This document shows, piece by piece, positions 1 to 12,916 of a stretch of 64,000 nucleotides of DNA (its first letter is position 1; each line of letters starts with the position of its first letter). The notes below the pieces were generated by a model that ran no database searches, had not been told where the DNA came from, and saw only the letters and a list, made by a program, of their open reading frames with translations. The DNA comes from Serratia symbiotica (lineage in GTDB: Bacteria > Pseudomonadota > Gammaproteobacteria > Enterobacterales > Enterobacteriaceae). The stretch lies in NCBI GenBank assembly GCA_900380265.1, contig LR025083.1:1488001-1552000 (forward strand). Direction: 5' to 3'. The position numbers and the translations under genes are program-made.

Positions 1-2620
1 AAATTAGTGTATATAACATTAAATAAAGATAATTTATACTGTATTCTTGATGTATTATATATAATAACATGTCATTAATAAATCACTATATCTTGATATA
101 TCTCATACCACACAAGGGCATTCCCTTGACTATATCTTGTTGTTATTTATCCTTTCGACGCGAAATTATTAACCATGCGTCATTTACTAACACAAAACTA
201 CACTTACTGACCTGTCCGCTATTAAGAGGAACCGGTCCTTATTTTAAATGTCATCATTCTAGTGAATACGCATATTTCATGCACAGGTCAAATCTATAAC
301 GTACCTGCTCGCACGTTATAGGCTTTCCCCAACAGGAATAATTGTTTGAATCTCTGAAAATACATACACCAATCTTAAGCCAAGTATTAAAACAAGCATA
401 TAAGAGAGGCAGTTAGTTATCAAATTTGATTTACAGAACCATTGAACTTTAATCTAGTGCCCTAGATTAAAATATCAATCATTTGTTTAAGATTAAAGAA
501 GAAACCAAATTCCATAGGTTTTAATCTTACCGGCATAATAGTAAGCACTCCGCTCGCTAGCTCTCTTATTAGAGCTAGCGTAGTGACACTGACACTACAA
601 CATCTAACTCTAGGCAGATTAGCATCTCCATAGACTTTACACAAACGGAATAGTCAGGAAGGTTTCCGTCACGATGGATATCGTGACAAAATCAGGATCA
701 GATCTCACTATACATATGTTATGATATGTCAGCCACCACTCAAGTTAAATGATCTTGAGAAGATCCGACGACTTGTCGCAGATGAACTTTCCAAGCCGTC
801 TTTTCTGTCTGAGACACTCTAATAACTTATTGACCCGCGTATAACCAGTATAACTTTATGCATAGTATACTATATTTTACCATTGAGGTACTCGCATTTA
901 AAGGCTATAAAGCCTTTAAATCTAGCTGTATAGCTGTCTTGTCTAGTAGTGAATTTTAGTCGGAAGTACTCTCCTTATGTTGCTAAATAGCAGGAACCCT
1001 AAGGGTTAAATTGTTAGAGGCTCTTATCGCTAGTCTACTCTCATGGGGCCACGTCATCTACCTCCAAATAATTGCGATTTATTTTATCAATATTTACGGG
1101 TAACCTACCCTAAGTGTTCGAGTAATAGGCTGTCAAGCACTTTACTCCGTGCTAGTATTCGACAGGATACTACATCATCCACGCACCTAAGCAGAAGCGA
1201 TCTGCCCTCAATATATGAGTGCAAATTTTAGAAGGCGATGCGTTAATCATCTTTCCAGGTAAGTCGTGGCAAAGACAGTCGGGATGCTGAACCCTGTCAG
1301 CAGCCTACTTTAGGATCACGTCTTTCCTTATTCCTAAACTAGATCACTGATCAACGTTTTAATCAAAATGATAAATCAAAGATCGTATATTATCTTCCGA
1401 TCTTAAGCAGTTAGATCGATTTACTATTCAGTATCCTAAAAACACTTTCGGCTGTCTATCTCTCAAAGGACGGCTCTCTAGTTAAAAACTATCTTTTATT
1501 TAGCGTTTGTAACGCTATGTGGCCGTTTAATAAACTTCTCACGGAAGAGGGCTGGGGAAAAACAGTAGCTTCTATATTTTCTAAAATAACATTTCCAGAA
1601 AAACAACTTTACCCTCCATGCAGGAAGACAAAGATAATGCACTATTAGTGCATTCCTCTTTTAGGATTCCTATCATTCTGGCTGACTGGATCACTGCATT
1701 CTATCGGAAGCCCGTATTCCACCACCTATACTCTCACCCAGCCCTTCCGCAGTTTTGTTTTGACCAGATCAATGCGGCAATTTTATTTTGCCCACTTAAC
1801 GTCATTATGTCTTCAGCATACTATACTGCATAATTTTCCAGAGTGTTACAAGCACGGTCTACATATCACAGTCTGATGTCTCGCCATGCGATTCAGTTTC
1901 AGTAATCACCCTTACGTGTCATTGACTGAGTACAATGATGTTGCGCGCTTACACTCCATGAGTCTAAGCGTCTGTGGTCAATAGTCATTGACGCTTCAGC
2001 ACCAGTATAGGTGACTGTAATTGCCTGAAATGAATTTCGGTGACCATGTTTTTAGACATGCCAAAATTCCCTATACTTGCGGGGCATTACAGGATCTCTT
2101 TTGTCCCATAACGGCGCTCTCTAAATCATCTTTTCTTGTTCCCTTGACCGCTACTTCTTTTGATATTTTACAGATCACCCGCATTCCAACGAATGCCTAT
2201 TTTCATATTAACTAAAGCATCTATTAGCTTCTAAAACCGATCCCATTTTAACTATCACAGTTTGAATTTGATTCAGATAGGATACTGCACTAGCTAAACT
2301 TTACCCTATAAATTGCCAGGGAAGGCGGAATGTGCTATCTACCTCCACCATATATCTTATAGCAAAATTTCACCTTCAAGATAAGTACGATTTTGCACAG
2401 TGTGAAGCCACAGAACCTTTCTTTTATAAACTGTCAACAAGTTTAGTGCCGGAAAACATTTGCCAAGACAGAGACCAAGCTAATAACAAATTCGCCGCTA
2501 TACCTTGTATTATGAAAGCAATGTCAGGCTACTATCATTACAGCGGTAGCTAAGCAAAAAGAGTTAGAGAAATTATCGTTATTACTACCAATAAATACTG
2601 CCAAATATAATGAGACACCA
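1..2620. other. Non-coding eroded DNA
   Basis: No gene can be supported here. All six frames are broken by frequent stops, and the longest open stretches (about 60-76 codons) are what chance gives at this base composition. Two clean inverted repeats are visible: a 10-bp perfect stem with a 6-nt loop at 555-580, and an 11-bp perfect stem with a 4-nt loop at 896-921. Neither is followed by a convincing T-run. Confidence 0.7.
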
Positions 2621-3720
2621 TTAAATTATGTAATTGTTTATTTTTAATATGTTCACTTCAGTAATAGGAAATAGACTACCTATAAAGACAATCAAAACAA
2701 AAGCCTTACATTTAACGTTAGCAATTATCTTATAATCGAACCAATTTCAATATATTACCACATTTTAATAGCACTTATATTTACAAACAATGCTCAATTC
2801 AAATCTGCATTGGAATCTTCGAAATACAAATACTCAAAATTGAGACTAAAATACTCGACACGATTATTTATTCAAAAATTTTATACTCAGTCGATGAGAT
2901 TAAACTAAAGCAATCACAAATACCTTTGAGGATTAGAAGACAAACAAATCAGGCACAGATGATATAGATAGATGGATAAATTTAGACCTATAAACTATAG
3001 CTATAATAACCTTTAAAATCGTCGTCAGATTTAAGAAATTATACGGTACGGACGAATTAGACACATCAATATCAAAAGTCACCAATATGTAATGAGCCCT
3101 AATGAGTAAACACCACCCTTTACATATACTTTATCACATTCTTAATATAATTTTATCATAACAACGCTCCTCGTCATGGGCGCGATCAATAAAGCCTGAT
3201 TCCTCACTATTTTCATTAATACTGCAGATTAAAATGACTTGTGAATCCTTTTTATTGGAAAAATAAAGTGGAAAGTTCGTTCTAGAATACTTAGCAAGCT
3301 TAAAATCCGGCCAACCGGATACCTTAATTGCTTACGGTACGGGCTGAATATCTAGTAAGATCTGATAAACAGCGTTAATCCTGAGACCTTTATCCTGTTC
3401 TGCATCGCCATAGGTCCTTACAGACCTAAAATACCTCTCTTAGCAGCAGTTCTAAACCACCACTACTGAGTTAAAATAGTATTTAATCACTCACACAGAA
3501 GAAGGTGTAGTAATGGAATAGGCAACCCCGCCGAGTTGGCACAATCAATATCTGTAAATCAGAAAATAGGCGTCAGAACTTAGCAAACTTGAAAAAATTC
3601 TTCGAATACTCGCCTGATAATTCCAAGGTCATAAAGACCACAAATATCATTAAATCGCTGAACAGCGATTTCCATCCAACCATCAAAGAGAAAAAGATCT
3701 ACTGAGATATATTACTCCGA
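2620..3720 (+). mobile_element. Decayed IS256-family element, copy A
   Basis: This stretch aligns co-linearly with a second copy at about 18335-19290. Shared anchors are a 19-nt identical block (2646-2664 against 18353-18371), a second similar block near 2745-2768, a third near 3440-3500 and a fourth near 3630-3690. The fourth block translates on the plus strand to a peptide with TTNIIKSLN (3637-3663), which matches the TTNAIESLN motif near the C-terminus of IS256/Mutator-type transposases. The motif's conserved glutamate is lysine here. No continuous reading frame remains, so the element must be dead. The ends and terminal repeats could not be placed. The family call rests on one motif plus position and is an inference; the existence of the diverged repeat is seen directly. 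Confidence 0.5.
3652..3671. repeat. Perfect inverted repeat, 9-bp stem
   Basis: AAATCGCTG and CAGCGATTT are separated by two bases. It lies inside the transposase relic, over the motif codons, so it probably arose during decay rather than as a functional site. Confidence 0.6.
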
Positions 3721-5192
3721 AAAAAAATGATTTATCTGGCAATGAAACATGCGGCAATATATAAATATACTTAAACAACACATAGTCACTGGGTATGTAT
3801 TGTTTACCAGTGAGTTCAATGATCACATAGGCGAGCGCTTGGATACGCCAACACTGACACAGAACTATTGACATAATAGTTTGAACATCATACGCTACTG
3901 GTTATTACTTTTTGTGATGTAAATCCATTCTTATGGCGTGAGAATAAACAAAAACTAGAGTTATCACTACTATAGAATTTTAAGTTGGAACTCCAGCTCC
4001 TAATCCTATATTAGCCGTTCCTATCCTTCTTTCAACTTCCGGTCAGGCAATTAGCGGTGACCGCATTCCCGCTCAATAAGGTGATCAGCAGAAGCGAAAG
4101 CTTTTGACCTTCTCCATCTACGACTGCTTTTCGCTTCAATGATGCGCACTAAAACCTTTTGACTTCCCTGTGGTAACTTGCCACGGCATTTAGGTCCATC
4201 CTTCTTGGAGATTTAAGGATGCATTAATACGATTTATTTATGTCGGAACCTTCTTTCATGGATAAAAAGCCAGGCGAGGTTCCCATTGAGAATGTTAAAA
4301 TAAAGTCTCCTTTTACGTACAATCATGCTGTAACTAACGCAAGATCTCTCCACTTTACTTGTAAAGTGGTATTTCTTTTTCGGTTTTTTTACCCGCATTG
4401 TCATCGACGTATCTTATGATGTTTTTTGGTTTATCAGCAACAGCAAAACACTTACTCCTATCCTTATTTATGATACATAACACAAATAAATCAGGCTCCA
4501 CATCTTCCTCAAAGATGTTCTGTTCATGCCTTCCTATTTAAAAACTAACAACCCCGTTACATAAATTTCAGCTAACCCGTCAGGAGATTTGGTTGCTTCT
4601 CTATAATGGCAAGTAGACTATGTTCCATGTGTCTCATGGATTTAATCCAATCTAGCATCCCCGGGCCATGTGTTTAGGAGTTAGGCTTATCTCATCAAAA
4701 CTCCAGTAATTAAGAGATTACACCCTCCTAAAGAGTGGATATCCTGCTTCTACAAGCAACACATAGTTATGTAAGCTACTACCGCAAAGAAGCTCTGTCT
4801 TCACTGAACTAAGTTAAACAATCATGACGAAGACTTCTCGTGTCACACCATTAACGGATATCATTAGCGTAGGGTTCTTTTCATATCCACATCTTTGCAC
4901 GCTCAGGCTATTTACTCACCTTTTAATGATGGAGCTAAGACTAGTACTTAGTTATGAAAAAATTTCCCGACTGTTATATGAGAAAAAGGAAGTGACAAAC
5001 AACTATATAAAGCACAGTCTTGTTGGTTTCTCTACGTCAGCCTTATGCACGGGTAAGTTCCTGCAAGATTCATTAAAAATCTCCTTTAGATTCAAAAACC
5101 GGATGCTCAATTCGGCCAGAGTGATTTTTGCGGCGTTACTGCTTGCCTACCATGCGCATTATTTAAGATATTGAGCTAAGCGAGGCACATGG
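3720..5192. other. Non-coding eroded DNA with one terminator-like hairpin
   Basis: No recognisable gene. A 116-codon open frame at 4824-5174 (plus) has no recognisable domain and no good ribosome binding site; open frames of this length are expected a few times by chance in this much AT-biased sequence, so it is not called. A 9-bp hairpin at 4350-4369 precedes a T-rich stretch. Confidence 0.65.
4350..4378 (+). terminator. Possible orphan Rho-independent terminator
   Basis: CCACTTTAC and GTAAAGTGG are separated by two bases, followed by a T-rich tail (TATTTCTTTTTC). There is no intact gene upstream on this strand, so it may mark the end of a lost gene. Confidence 0.4.
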
Positions 5193-6677
5193 TCATAGAG
5201 TACGAAACTCGGCGTCCGCCTGATCAAAGCGCTGAGTTATACTAACGCAAGGTGGGGACCCAATAAGGCTAACCAGAACAATCGCAATGCCACTAAATAA
5301 GAATCCGGGAATAATTTCATACACACCCCACCCAACGTAGTTTTTCCAAATTATCACTGTGATTGCACCGACCACCATGCCGGCCAATGCCCCGTTTCGC
5401 GTCATTCTCGGCCAATTGACTGAGATTAAGACCACTGGCCCAAAAGCAGCCCCTACGCCAGCCCAAGCGTAGCTAACAAGATCAAGTACACGGTTTTCTG
5501 AGTGAGAAGCTAGGAAAATTGCCACAACCGCGACCAGTAAAACCATGAGTCGGGCAACCCATACCAGTTCACGCTGACTGGCACTTTTACGAAGAAATGC
5601 CTTGTACAGATCTTCTGTGAGCGCACTGGAGCACACTAGAAAATGGCAACTCAAGGTGCTCATCACTGCCGCAAGGATAGCTGAGAGTAAAATACCGGCC
5701 ATCCAAGGGCTAAATAAAATTAGTGCCAGATCGATAAACACCCGCTCACTATTCTGTAACACTCCTACTGCATGTTGTGGGTTATTGACAAAATAGGCAA
5801 TACCAAAAAAACCAACTGCTGTAGTGCCCGCCAAGCATAATATCATCCAGATGATATTAATGCGGCACGCGCGGCGCACAGTATGGTGAGAATCTGCCGC
5901 CATAAACCTCACTAGAATATGCGGCTGACCAAAATAACCTAGTCCCCAGCACAATAGTGATAAGATGCTAACCAGGTTAAGATCTTTCAACATATCAATG
6001 TTACCGGGATTTTTCGCTACAACCACTCTAAGCGAGCTCTCAATGCCCCCCACAGCAAAGATAACCATGACCGGTGTCAAAAGTAGCGCGAAGATCATTA
6101 GGCTCGCCTGTACAGTGTCTACCCAACTCACCGCCAAGAATCCGCCAATAAATGTATAGATAATAGTTGCCGCAGCGCTTGCCCATAGCGCGCTTTGATA
6201 GCTGATGCCGAAAGTGCTTTCAAATAGGCGTGCGCCTGCGACGATGCCGGAGGCAGAATAGATACTAAAGAAAATCAGGATCACAATTGCGGAGATTACT
6301 CGCAATAACTTGCTATGATCGGAAAAGCGGCGGGTAAAATAATCCGGCAAAGTCAAAGAGTTATTATTGGCCTCGGTATGTACACGCAAACGCCCTGCGA
6401 CTAGCTTCCAATTAAGGTAAGAGCCAATTATTAAACCAATAGCGATCCAGCTTTCCGAGATGCCAGAAAGGAAAATGGCACCCGGTAGCCCCATCAGCAA
6501 CCAGCCGCTCATATCGGAAGCACCAGCAGAAAGCGCAGTCACCAACGTGCCTAGCCTCCGCCCCCCAAGAATATAATCATTAAAATTATAGGTGGCGCGA
6601 TAAGCCAGTAAGCTAAGCATCACCGCACCAAAAATGTACACTAGGAAGGCCACCAGAAGAGGTGTGTTCATTATCAT
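5193..6677 (-). CDS. putP: Sodium/proline symporter PutP
   Basis: Inner-membrane sodium:solute symporter (SSS family) that imports L-proline with Na+. The 494-residue product is nearly collinear with E. coli PutP (502 residues), including NFNDYILGGRRLG near residue 31, the Na+/proline-binding GASDMSGWLL around residues 52-61 (Asp and Ser of DMS retained) and VMSTLSCHFLVCSSALTEDLYKAFL in the second half, where the family has its other Na+-site Ser/Thr. Hydrophobic segments run the whole length. The C-terminus is about eight residues shorter than E. coli's. The start at 6677 aligns with the E. coli start and has a weak GGAA six bases upstream; a second ATG two codons in is possible. It is isolated: the usual divergent partner putA (proline catabolism) is not present beside it, so imported proline may be used for protein synthesis or osmotic balance rather than as fuel (inference). 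Confidence 0.97.
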   Translation of the reverse strand: MIMNTPLLVAFLVYIFGAVMLSLLAYRATYNFNDYILGGRRLGTLVTALSAGASDMSGWLLMGLPGAIFLSGISESWIAIGLIIGSYLNWKLVAGRLRVHTEANNNSLTLPDYFTRRFSDHSKLLRVISAIVILIFFSIYSASGIVAGARLFESTFGISYQSALWASAAATIIYTFIGGFLAVSWVDTVQASLMIFALLLTPVMVIFAVGGIESSLRVVVAKNPGNIDMLKDLNLVSILSLLCWGLGYFGQPHILVRFMAADSHHTVRRACRINIIWMILCLAGTTAVGFFGIAYFVNNPQHAVGVLQNSERVFIDLALILFSPWMAGILLSAILAAVMSTLSCHFLVCSSALTEDLYKAFLRKSASQRELVWVARLMVLLVAVVAIFLASHSENRVLDLVSYAWAGVGAAFGPVVLISVNWPRMTRNGALAGMVVGAITVIIWKNYVGWGVYEIIPGFLFSGIAIVLVSLIGSPPCVSITQRFDQADAEFRTL

Positions 6678-6758
6678 TTAATGTTCCATTTTATATTAAC
6701 CATGGGCAACCCAGTATTAGGGAAACATCGACTACGGACGTATGCTGTCTTTCACTTG

Positions 6759-6977
6759 TCAGTGAACCGAGCTTGCGCACAAACGAGAGTAGTAGCGAGT
6801 AGGATAATGTTCCTTTAACTGCCCAGTGAGCCACTGCAAGAAGAAAGTCTGTGCGTTTTCTATTACACCATCTTCAGCACGTTCAATGCGCGTGTTCTCT
6901 GCTTGTTTAATACGTAAGTAGTGCACTGTTGCATGCGCTAAATTACCGCCTGATTTTCTCAGCAGAGAAGTTAGATT
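6759..6977 (-). pseudogene. Unassigned coding relic upstream of putP
   Basis: A 72-codon frame open from 6977 down to a TGA at 6759-6761, bounded upstream by TAA at 6978-6980 and lacking any ATG. Its translation looks protein-like, unlike the surrounding DNA: charged and helical, with LAHATVHYLRIKQAENTRIE in the first half, then ENAQTFFLQWLTGQLKEHYP, and YYSRL near the end. I do not recognise the family. It is on the same strand as putP and ends about 80 bp upstream of it. It is most likely the surviving 3' part of a gene whose 5' end is gone. The YYSRL ending loosely recalls the ends of some IncFII-type RepA proteins, but that is too weak to assign. Confidence 0.4.
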
Positions 6978-9900
6978 TTATATAACTAAGTCAAGCCCAA
7001 TACTATCTTAAGCGCAGCACAACACAAGAGAGTGTCATTACTTCTAGATTGAGATCTTGCTGCTCTTTTTATTGATGGAGACGATTAACGGTAATCTACA
7101 ATGGGTTATCATCTTAAGTATGATATATGGCCTGTCTTCCCTGTTATGAATTGAACATGGCGCTATCCTGCTGTTGCTATTTCGTATATTCTATCACCCC
7201 TCTAGCATTAACCTACTTGGCTTCCTAGCACATATCACTACGCTAGATAAATAATGATTTATACTCAATAAGTGCTTTGGCAAACTACAAGAAATGAAAG
7301 TCATATAACATTGACCTTAGAGAATGCATTATCAACCCTTTGGATATTACCTCTAGGCAGCAAAGAGAAGTTAATAAATACGATACAATAATTAATTTAA
7401 ATCCCTGATTACTGGGAGAATCTCATCTGACAGCGGGACAGGAAAGAAAACTAGGGCATTGATAATGCTAGCTAAGCATAGCCCGATTCTCAACACTCAA
7501 GAAATGGATATCTAGCTAAGACCTGTAAGTTCTTAATGCGTACTACTAGTAGTACCTAGAACGAAAAAATGTAGGATGGTAGTGTCAAGGCTACAAGAGG
7601 GAGTCCTTAGTTTCAAGGCCTATCCCGAGATAGTAGGCACTCGACAGCGACAGCTTGTCGAGCATTTAAATACGCCAGAATACCCCAAACGTTAACTGGA
7701 AACAGTTGCCTAACCATAATGATCGTCAATTCTACCGCATTAACCAAGCAGATCATTAGCGATGTGCTTAGTTCAGGCTTTGACAATTCTGGCTAACGCT
7801 GCTAAATGCTATTCATCCTTGCTTTTAAGAAAGCAGACTAAACATACGCTACACATATGTCGCTGCTAGCGTATAAAGTATTCCATAGATACTCGGGAAC
7901 GCCTCTATAGTTATATATAACTACTATCGAGACTATGGCTAAAACCACTATCAAATTCTATATTCAGTCGATGTGAGCCAACTCAACTACTACAGAGTTC
8001 ATAAGGCATCTACTCGCGACACGTAAAATGGAATCGTAGGTACACGGCAGCTTAACTAAAACAAATCTGATCGCGATGGCGCATTAGTGCGTTAGAGAAA
8101 GTGGTTATTAACCTAGTCCAAGGTATTGTTTTGATCCGATGGGTCAACATAACTTTCAGGTTAAACGCCTCATGAGACATAAGAATATGCATAATATAAC
8201 TAAAGAGACTTTACCTGTTTCGTCTTCGTTCAGTCAACAGATCTCCAACTTTTGTAAAACATACACCTAAGAGAATCGTCACCATTATCTGCAGCTAGCA
8301 AGTAACAGCCCGTCGCTGATACGGCTATAAATAGAACCGTATACATAGCCATCTGTTATCCATATACGACTTCAATTTACCTGTGTGTTAGTTTCTTAAC
8401 CAGGACGCTGAACATAAAACCCGGGTCGTTTGTTACCTACCTTTTCGTCCTTAATTGAGGGAATTAAGAACAAAAGATTATTAACGCAGAAGATATTATC
8501 CGCTCTAGATATGCTAATTCTCCCTGGCTAGGTAAATAAAAGTGCGTACCTATTGCGGAAAATAAGCGCGAGTGATCTCAGATACTTCTATTAAAGAATC
8601 CGAATCCAAAACAGATAAAAAGCAATAAACAGAATGTTTCCTGTACTCTGACACATATTGATCACGAAATAAAGTGCTGTTCGGCATCCAATAAAGATTA
8701 CGGTACACCCACCAAAGGCGAATGTACTGTCCACGTATGAAATAAGTTAATGTATATCTTGCCCCTCTACTCACTATCATCGGTTATCTTACTATCTTTA
8801 CCTCTTTTAGTCGTAAAGTAGGTAACGATCGAGGGATTACTAGGACATTACTTCTATTAAGCGGCTTACAACTATTTTTCAGGAAAAAGATTAGCTGGCT
8901 ATCTTTAGGTATAGCATTAAACAGCGTTTTTGACATTTATTTTACCTCTAATGTTTAATCAGAAAAGTATTTAAAAAATTTCTCTGCACCTGCTGTATTT
9001 TTACTCTAAAACCCTCCTTTCTTAAGCTCTTTAACAAAAGGCGGATCTTGAGCGGCCATATCTAATACTTATAGCCCTCACTTATGATATCGCACGATTC
9101 AAGCCTATCTTGACCAGCTTGCCATCATTAGCAGTAACCTGCACACGAAATCTCTGATCATTACTTAACATTTGACCTATTCCACTCCTTGATGTGGAAA
9201 TGTTGTATGTTTTTTTAAAAGACTAGCTACTTTGCGCCTAGAGTGATTTCAAGCCATATTAGAATTGGTCGCAGGCTGTGACTGAATTGCCAGGTAGTGT
9301 ATATTGTGCAAATTGTCGTTCCATTCGTTCAATACAGCTTCAGTAGCTTGCGCAACAGGAATACCTAACCTAGGGTTACGGCCAGCTTTTTCAACCCTAG
9401 ATTATTATTGGTAAATGGGTTGAAGATCGCCTAGCGGGCAGCATCGTTGCCTACGTTATTGATATATACTAGAATGAAAGCATTCAAGCTTTTCAAAGAG
9501 AAAACTGACTTTTTCAGATTTCTCTTTTCCATCAGAGATTTGCTATTAGCATTAATGACTGGTGCTCTTTTCTACTGTCCTTAGACAGTGAGTTTCGATA
9601 TTTAAAAATATAGACTGATTTACTAAAAGATTTAACCAGATATCCCACAGATATCGCTTCTTTTGTTACACCCTTTATATATTTATTGCCATCTAATGAC
9701 ATACAGAACATGGCGTTTATCCCTATTACAGGAAAAATTTTTAGAAAACTTTCTTGCATTGGGTTGATAACACTTAAAGCCCATCAAGTTATTATTATGA
9801 AGGATGATACATCGCCTCGATCACTCCACTAGTCAGTAGCTTAGGCATGATCTCAATGATTCGGTACAAGCTAACCAAGGTGGAGAGACAACGCTTGGTC

Positions 9901-12686
9901 CTATGCACTAGCAAGCAAGCTAGCTATAGCAACCTACTAAATAGGCAACAATATACTAAAAAAGTAGGGAAATAAGACAACCTAACCATTGATGCACCGG
10001 GTGGGCTTTTTAAAAATCACCCTCTGTAGAAAATATGATATATTTCAAGTCATGATAAACAAATAATAGGAAGTGACTGTTTGGTTGAAGTCATACACTG
10101 TTATAATTGAACACCTGCTTAAAAAGGAGAAATAGGCCGTCAGGCCACCTAGACAAGCACCGGCGAAATAGTGATCAGCTAATTCCTGTTACTGCACTAC
10201 AAGCAACACCAAGAAAAGCCAGATCGAACTGAAAGACAATAAACCCGCAGTATTCGGAATACACAATGCTATGAACAATAGCAAAGCTATTGTTCCCGCT
10301 GGAATTATACGGGTAGCCAACAGCAATGATCACTTAACATTCAATTATCTCTTGCGCTATCGGGACCCACAATCCCGTTATCTGGCATGAATACTAATGC
10401 GCAATCATTGAATCTCCCGAACCGCATCGCCACACAAGAAACGGAAAGTAGCAGATGATATCACCGAGAGATAGTTTACTAATTAACCTTTAAAGCAAGA
10501 ATTGATATGCATGTAAGCTGTTAAAGCAGATCACCATTTCGATGGTGCTATACATGCATTTTATGATTCCTCCACCCTTTCCGGCACGGGGCCTCCTAGA
10601 ACAACTCAATAGGAGACTTAAACGAGAAATAATTAAAATAATGATAACATGGGCAAGTCCAGTGTCTTCAGCGGGCGGAGCAAGTAGGCAATAGGCGCTA
10701 AAAATGATTGCCGCCAACATCATTAGTACAAAATAAATAATTTGTTAACCAAACCAAGATATAAATCATCACATTATTACCTTATTGTTAATAACCTCAG
10801 TTATGCCACATGATGATAACCGTTCCTTAATATCATCTTTAATTAATGAATTGTGGCTATATATTAAATTAGATAGCGGCTTAGAGCCAGTATTCCCTTC
10901 TCTTTTGAGATGATGTCAAGATCAATGATCTTACCAATACGGGTGATTTTATTAATTGTAGTTATTACTTCATTCTCTTCTGTAATTCTAAAAAATAGAT
11001 ATTTTGATTAAGCATCTCGTATTGGCAGGTTAAAATTATTTAACTGTCATATCTCATTACTTTATCTGCAGTGTTTACGCTTTCTATGTAAGTTATTAAT
11101 CATAATTCATCTACTTTAATTTAATTGGCTTATTTATCAATAATCGATAAGCTTTCAACTCTGCATAAGTCCAGTACATTAGATGTAAGTCTGGAAGTAC
11201 GAGAGTTGTTTTTTTGAATAAGCTAATATGACATCCGATGCATTCAGTTTAGTTTCCGTACTCGGTATTGTTTTTTATGCAAACCCGTCATAGGCAGGGA
11301 CTATCTATTAGCGCACTATGCCGGGATTGCAACCACAACGCCAGGCTGTTCAATAACTTCAATATAAAAATACGACCAGTATTCATCCCATTTCAGACAG
11401 GCAATCGGTGTTCGATAACACCGATTTAAAAAACCGCCTACTACGCAGGTTGATAATTTATTCCTTATGCATCCTCACGCAACAACGTGTTAAGGAACAA
11501 GATCACCAACGCCTCAATTCGTTTATCCAAACACTCCCCTAACCCTACAGAAACCAAGATCTGAAAAAGCTATGGTGTTGGACCTAAATCAGGCTACTAT
11601 TATGCTATTATTAAGGAATAATAACTTAGCATCAAGACACACAATGATGGCTATCATAATAGCTTCGCATCCAATGTGCTAGCAGGATCAGCAGCCATGG
11701 AGATGAGCATAAACAACAGCGCTACGGGCGCCATTAAAACAGTTGTATAGACGCAGCCATAAATTAACACATTTTCATTCGGAACTAACAAATAAACCCC
11801 GCCACCACGCTATTAATACATTTGTACTGACAGGATTAGTTGTCAGTATAGCTTTCCTTTTTATTAAACGTGATATATAACGTGGCATGATTTTCACACA
11901 CAGTGACTGAAATAAATTTAAAATCGAATCAACTAATTAGGATTGTGGTAAACTTTTTTTGCAATATCCATTGCATAACCAAACTCCACCTTCCTCCAGG
12001 CATTATTAATTAGATACCGTCGAATAGTTCGCGTATATAACACTCATAAAATAGAGAAGTGCTAACTGTCTGTTGTAGACAAATAAATTACAAAGAATCA
12101 CTTAGTTTGACTTACATATCTATTTTCCACACCTAAACTCCCTCATTCTCCATCCTCATCTGATTTTCATATGAGTTTAGTAACGAGCAATAGGAATTTT
12201 CATGTGAACAGAATGCGAAATCAACAAAAATTTCCCATATTTCCTTACTTCTCCTCCCGGCGGGAGTTAGTTGATATACATAACGGGGGAGATTGAGCAA
12301 TAATTCACGCTCTGCTGAGGATTTTCAGGTTTGGAAAGTTGATTCCATCTGGTATTTCACTGGTTTTAGTGAAAATTTATCCTACTTGCATAGTAAGTAC
12401 ATTATCATCTTTATAATGTACTGGAAAACTATTAATACAACCGCGATATTGAAGAGGTCAATTTCTAGGCAAAGTGTAAGGCAAATGGTAATTAGAGTAT
12501 CTTACTATTAGACTAATAGTCTAATATTCAGCAAGTTTCTCTCATCGCTGAAACACGCGGAGAACCTCTATAGGAAAGCCATTGCTTTCTATCCAAAAAA
12601 ACCTGTACTGTATAGCCAACAAACTAAAACTGTATTCTTGTTTGTTGGCATTGATTGAGTTGGAAAGACTGTTGATTCTTAGCTTT
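6978..12686. other. Non-coding eroded DNA
   Basis: Nearly 6 kb between the relic beside putP and the cold-shock gene with no supportable gene on either strand. No frame exceeds about 77 codons. Several perfect inverted repeats are present, for example a 9-bp stem at 10273-10295, a 10-bp stem at 11403-11426, a palindrome at 12506-12526 and a 10-bp stem with a 15-nt loop at 12615-12649. CTAG occurs several times more often than expected. Confidence 0.7.
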
Positions 12687-12707
12687 TTAATCAGTAGGAC
12701 TGATTAA
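12687..12707. repeat. Hairpin overlapping the cold-shock gene stop codon
   Basis: TTAATCAG and CTGATTAA are separated by five bases, a perfect 8-bp stem that includes the TAA stop of the cold-shock gene. On the gene's strand it is followed by an A-run rather than a T-run, so it is not a textbook terminator. It could protect the mRNA 3' end. Confidence 0.5.
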
Positions 12708-12916
12708 ATAGCGGTGACGTTAGCCGCTGATGGGCCTTTCGCACCATTTTCAATGGAAAACTGTACATTTTGTCCTTCTGCTAGGGTCTTGAAGCCCTGA
12801 TCCTGAATGGCAGAGAAGTGTACGAATACATCTTTACTCCCATCTGCTGGAGTGATAAAACCAAACCCTTTAGACTCATTAAACCACTTTACTTGACCTT
12901 TGATCATATTAGACAT
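12704..12916 (-). CDS. cspE: Cold-shock protein, CspE/CspC type
   Basis: A 70-residue single OB-fold cold-shock protein that binds single-stranded RNA/DNA and acts as an RNA chaperone and transcription antiterminator. RNP1 (KGFGFI) and RNP2 (VFVHFSAI) are intact. The N-terminal [20 protein letters not shown] and the C-terminal [11 protein letters not shown] look like CspE, while [14 protein letters not shown] and NVTAI are also found in CspC, so the exact paralogue is uncertain. The frame is open 18 codons further upstream, but the start at 12916 matches the family and has AAGGA at the right distance (about 12924-12930); the upstream part is leader. This tiny gene stands alone in more than 16 kb without another gene, which suggests selection for it. 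It is probably transcribed from its own promoter, but no clear -35/-10 pair was identified. Confidence 0.93.
   Translation of the reverse strand: MSNMIKGQVKWFNESKGFGFITPADGSKDVFVHFSAIQDQGFKTLAEGQNVQFSIENGAKGPSAANVTAI

Noticed and set aside
4824-5174. 116-codon open frame on the plus strand
   Set aside because: No recognisable domain and no good ribosome site. With roughly 6-7% stop codons per random triplet at this composition, a few frames of this length are expected by chance in 64 kb.
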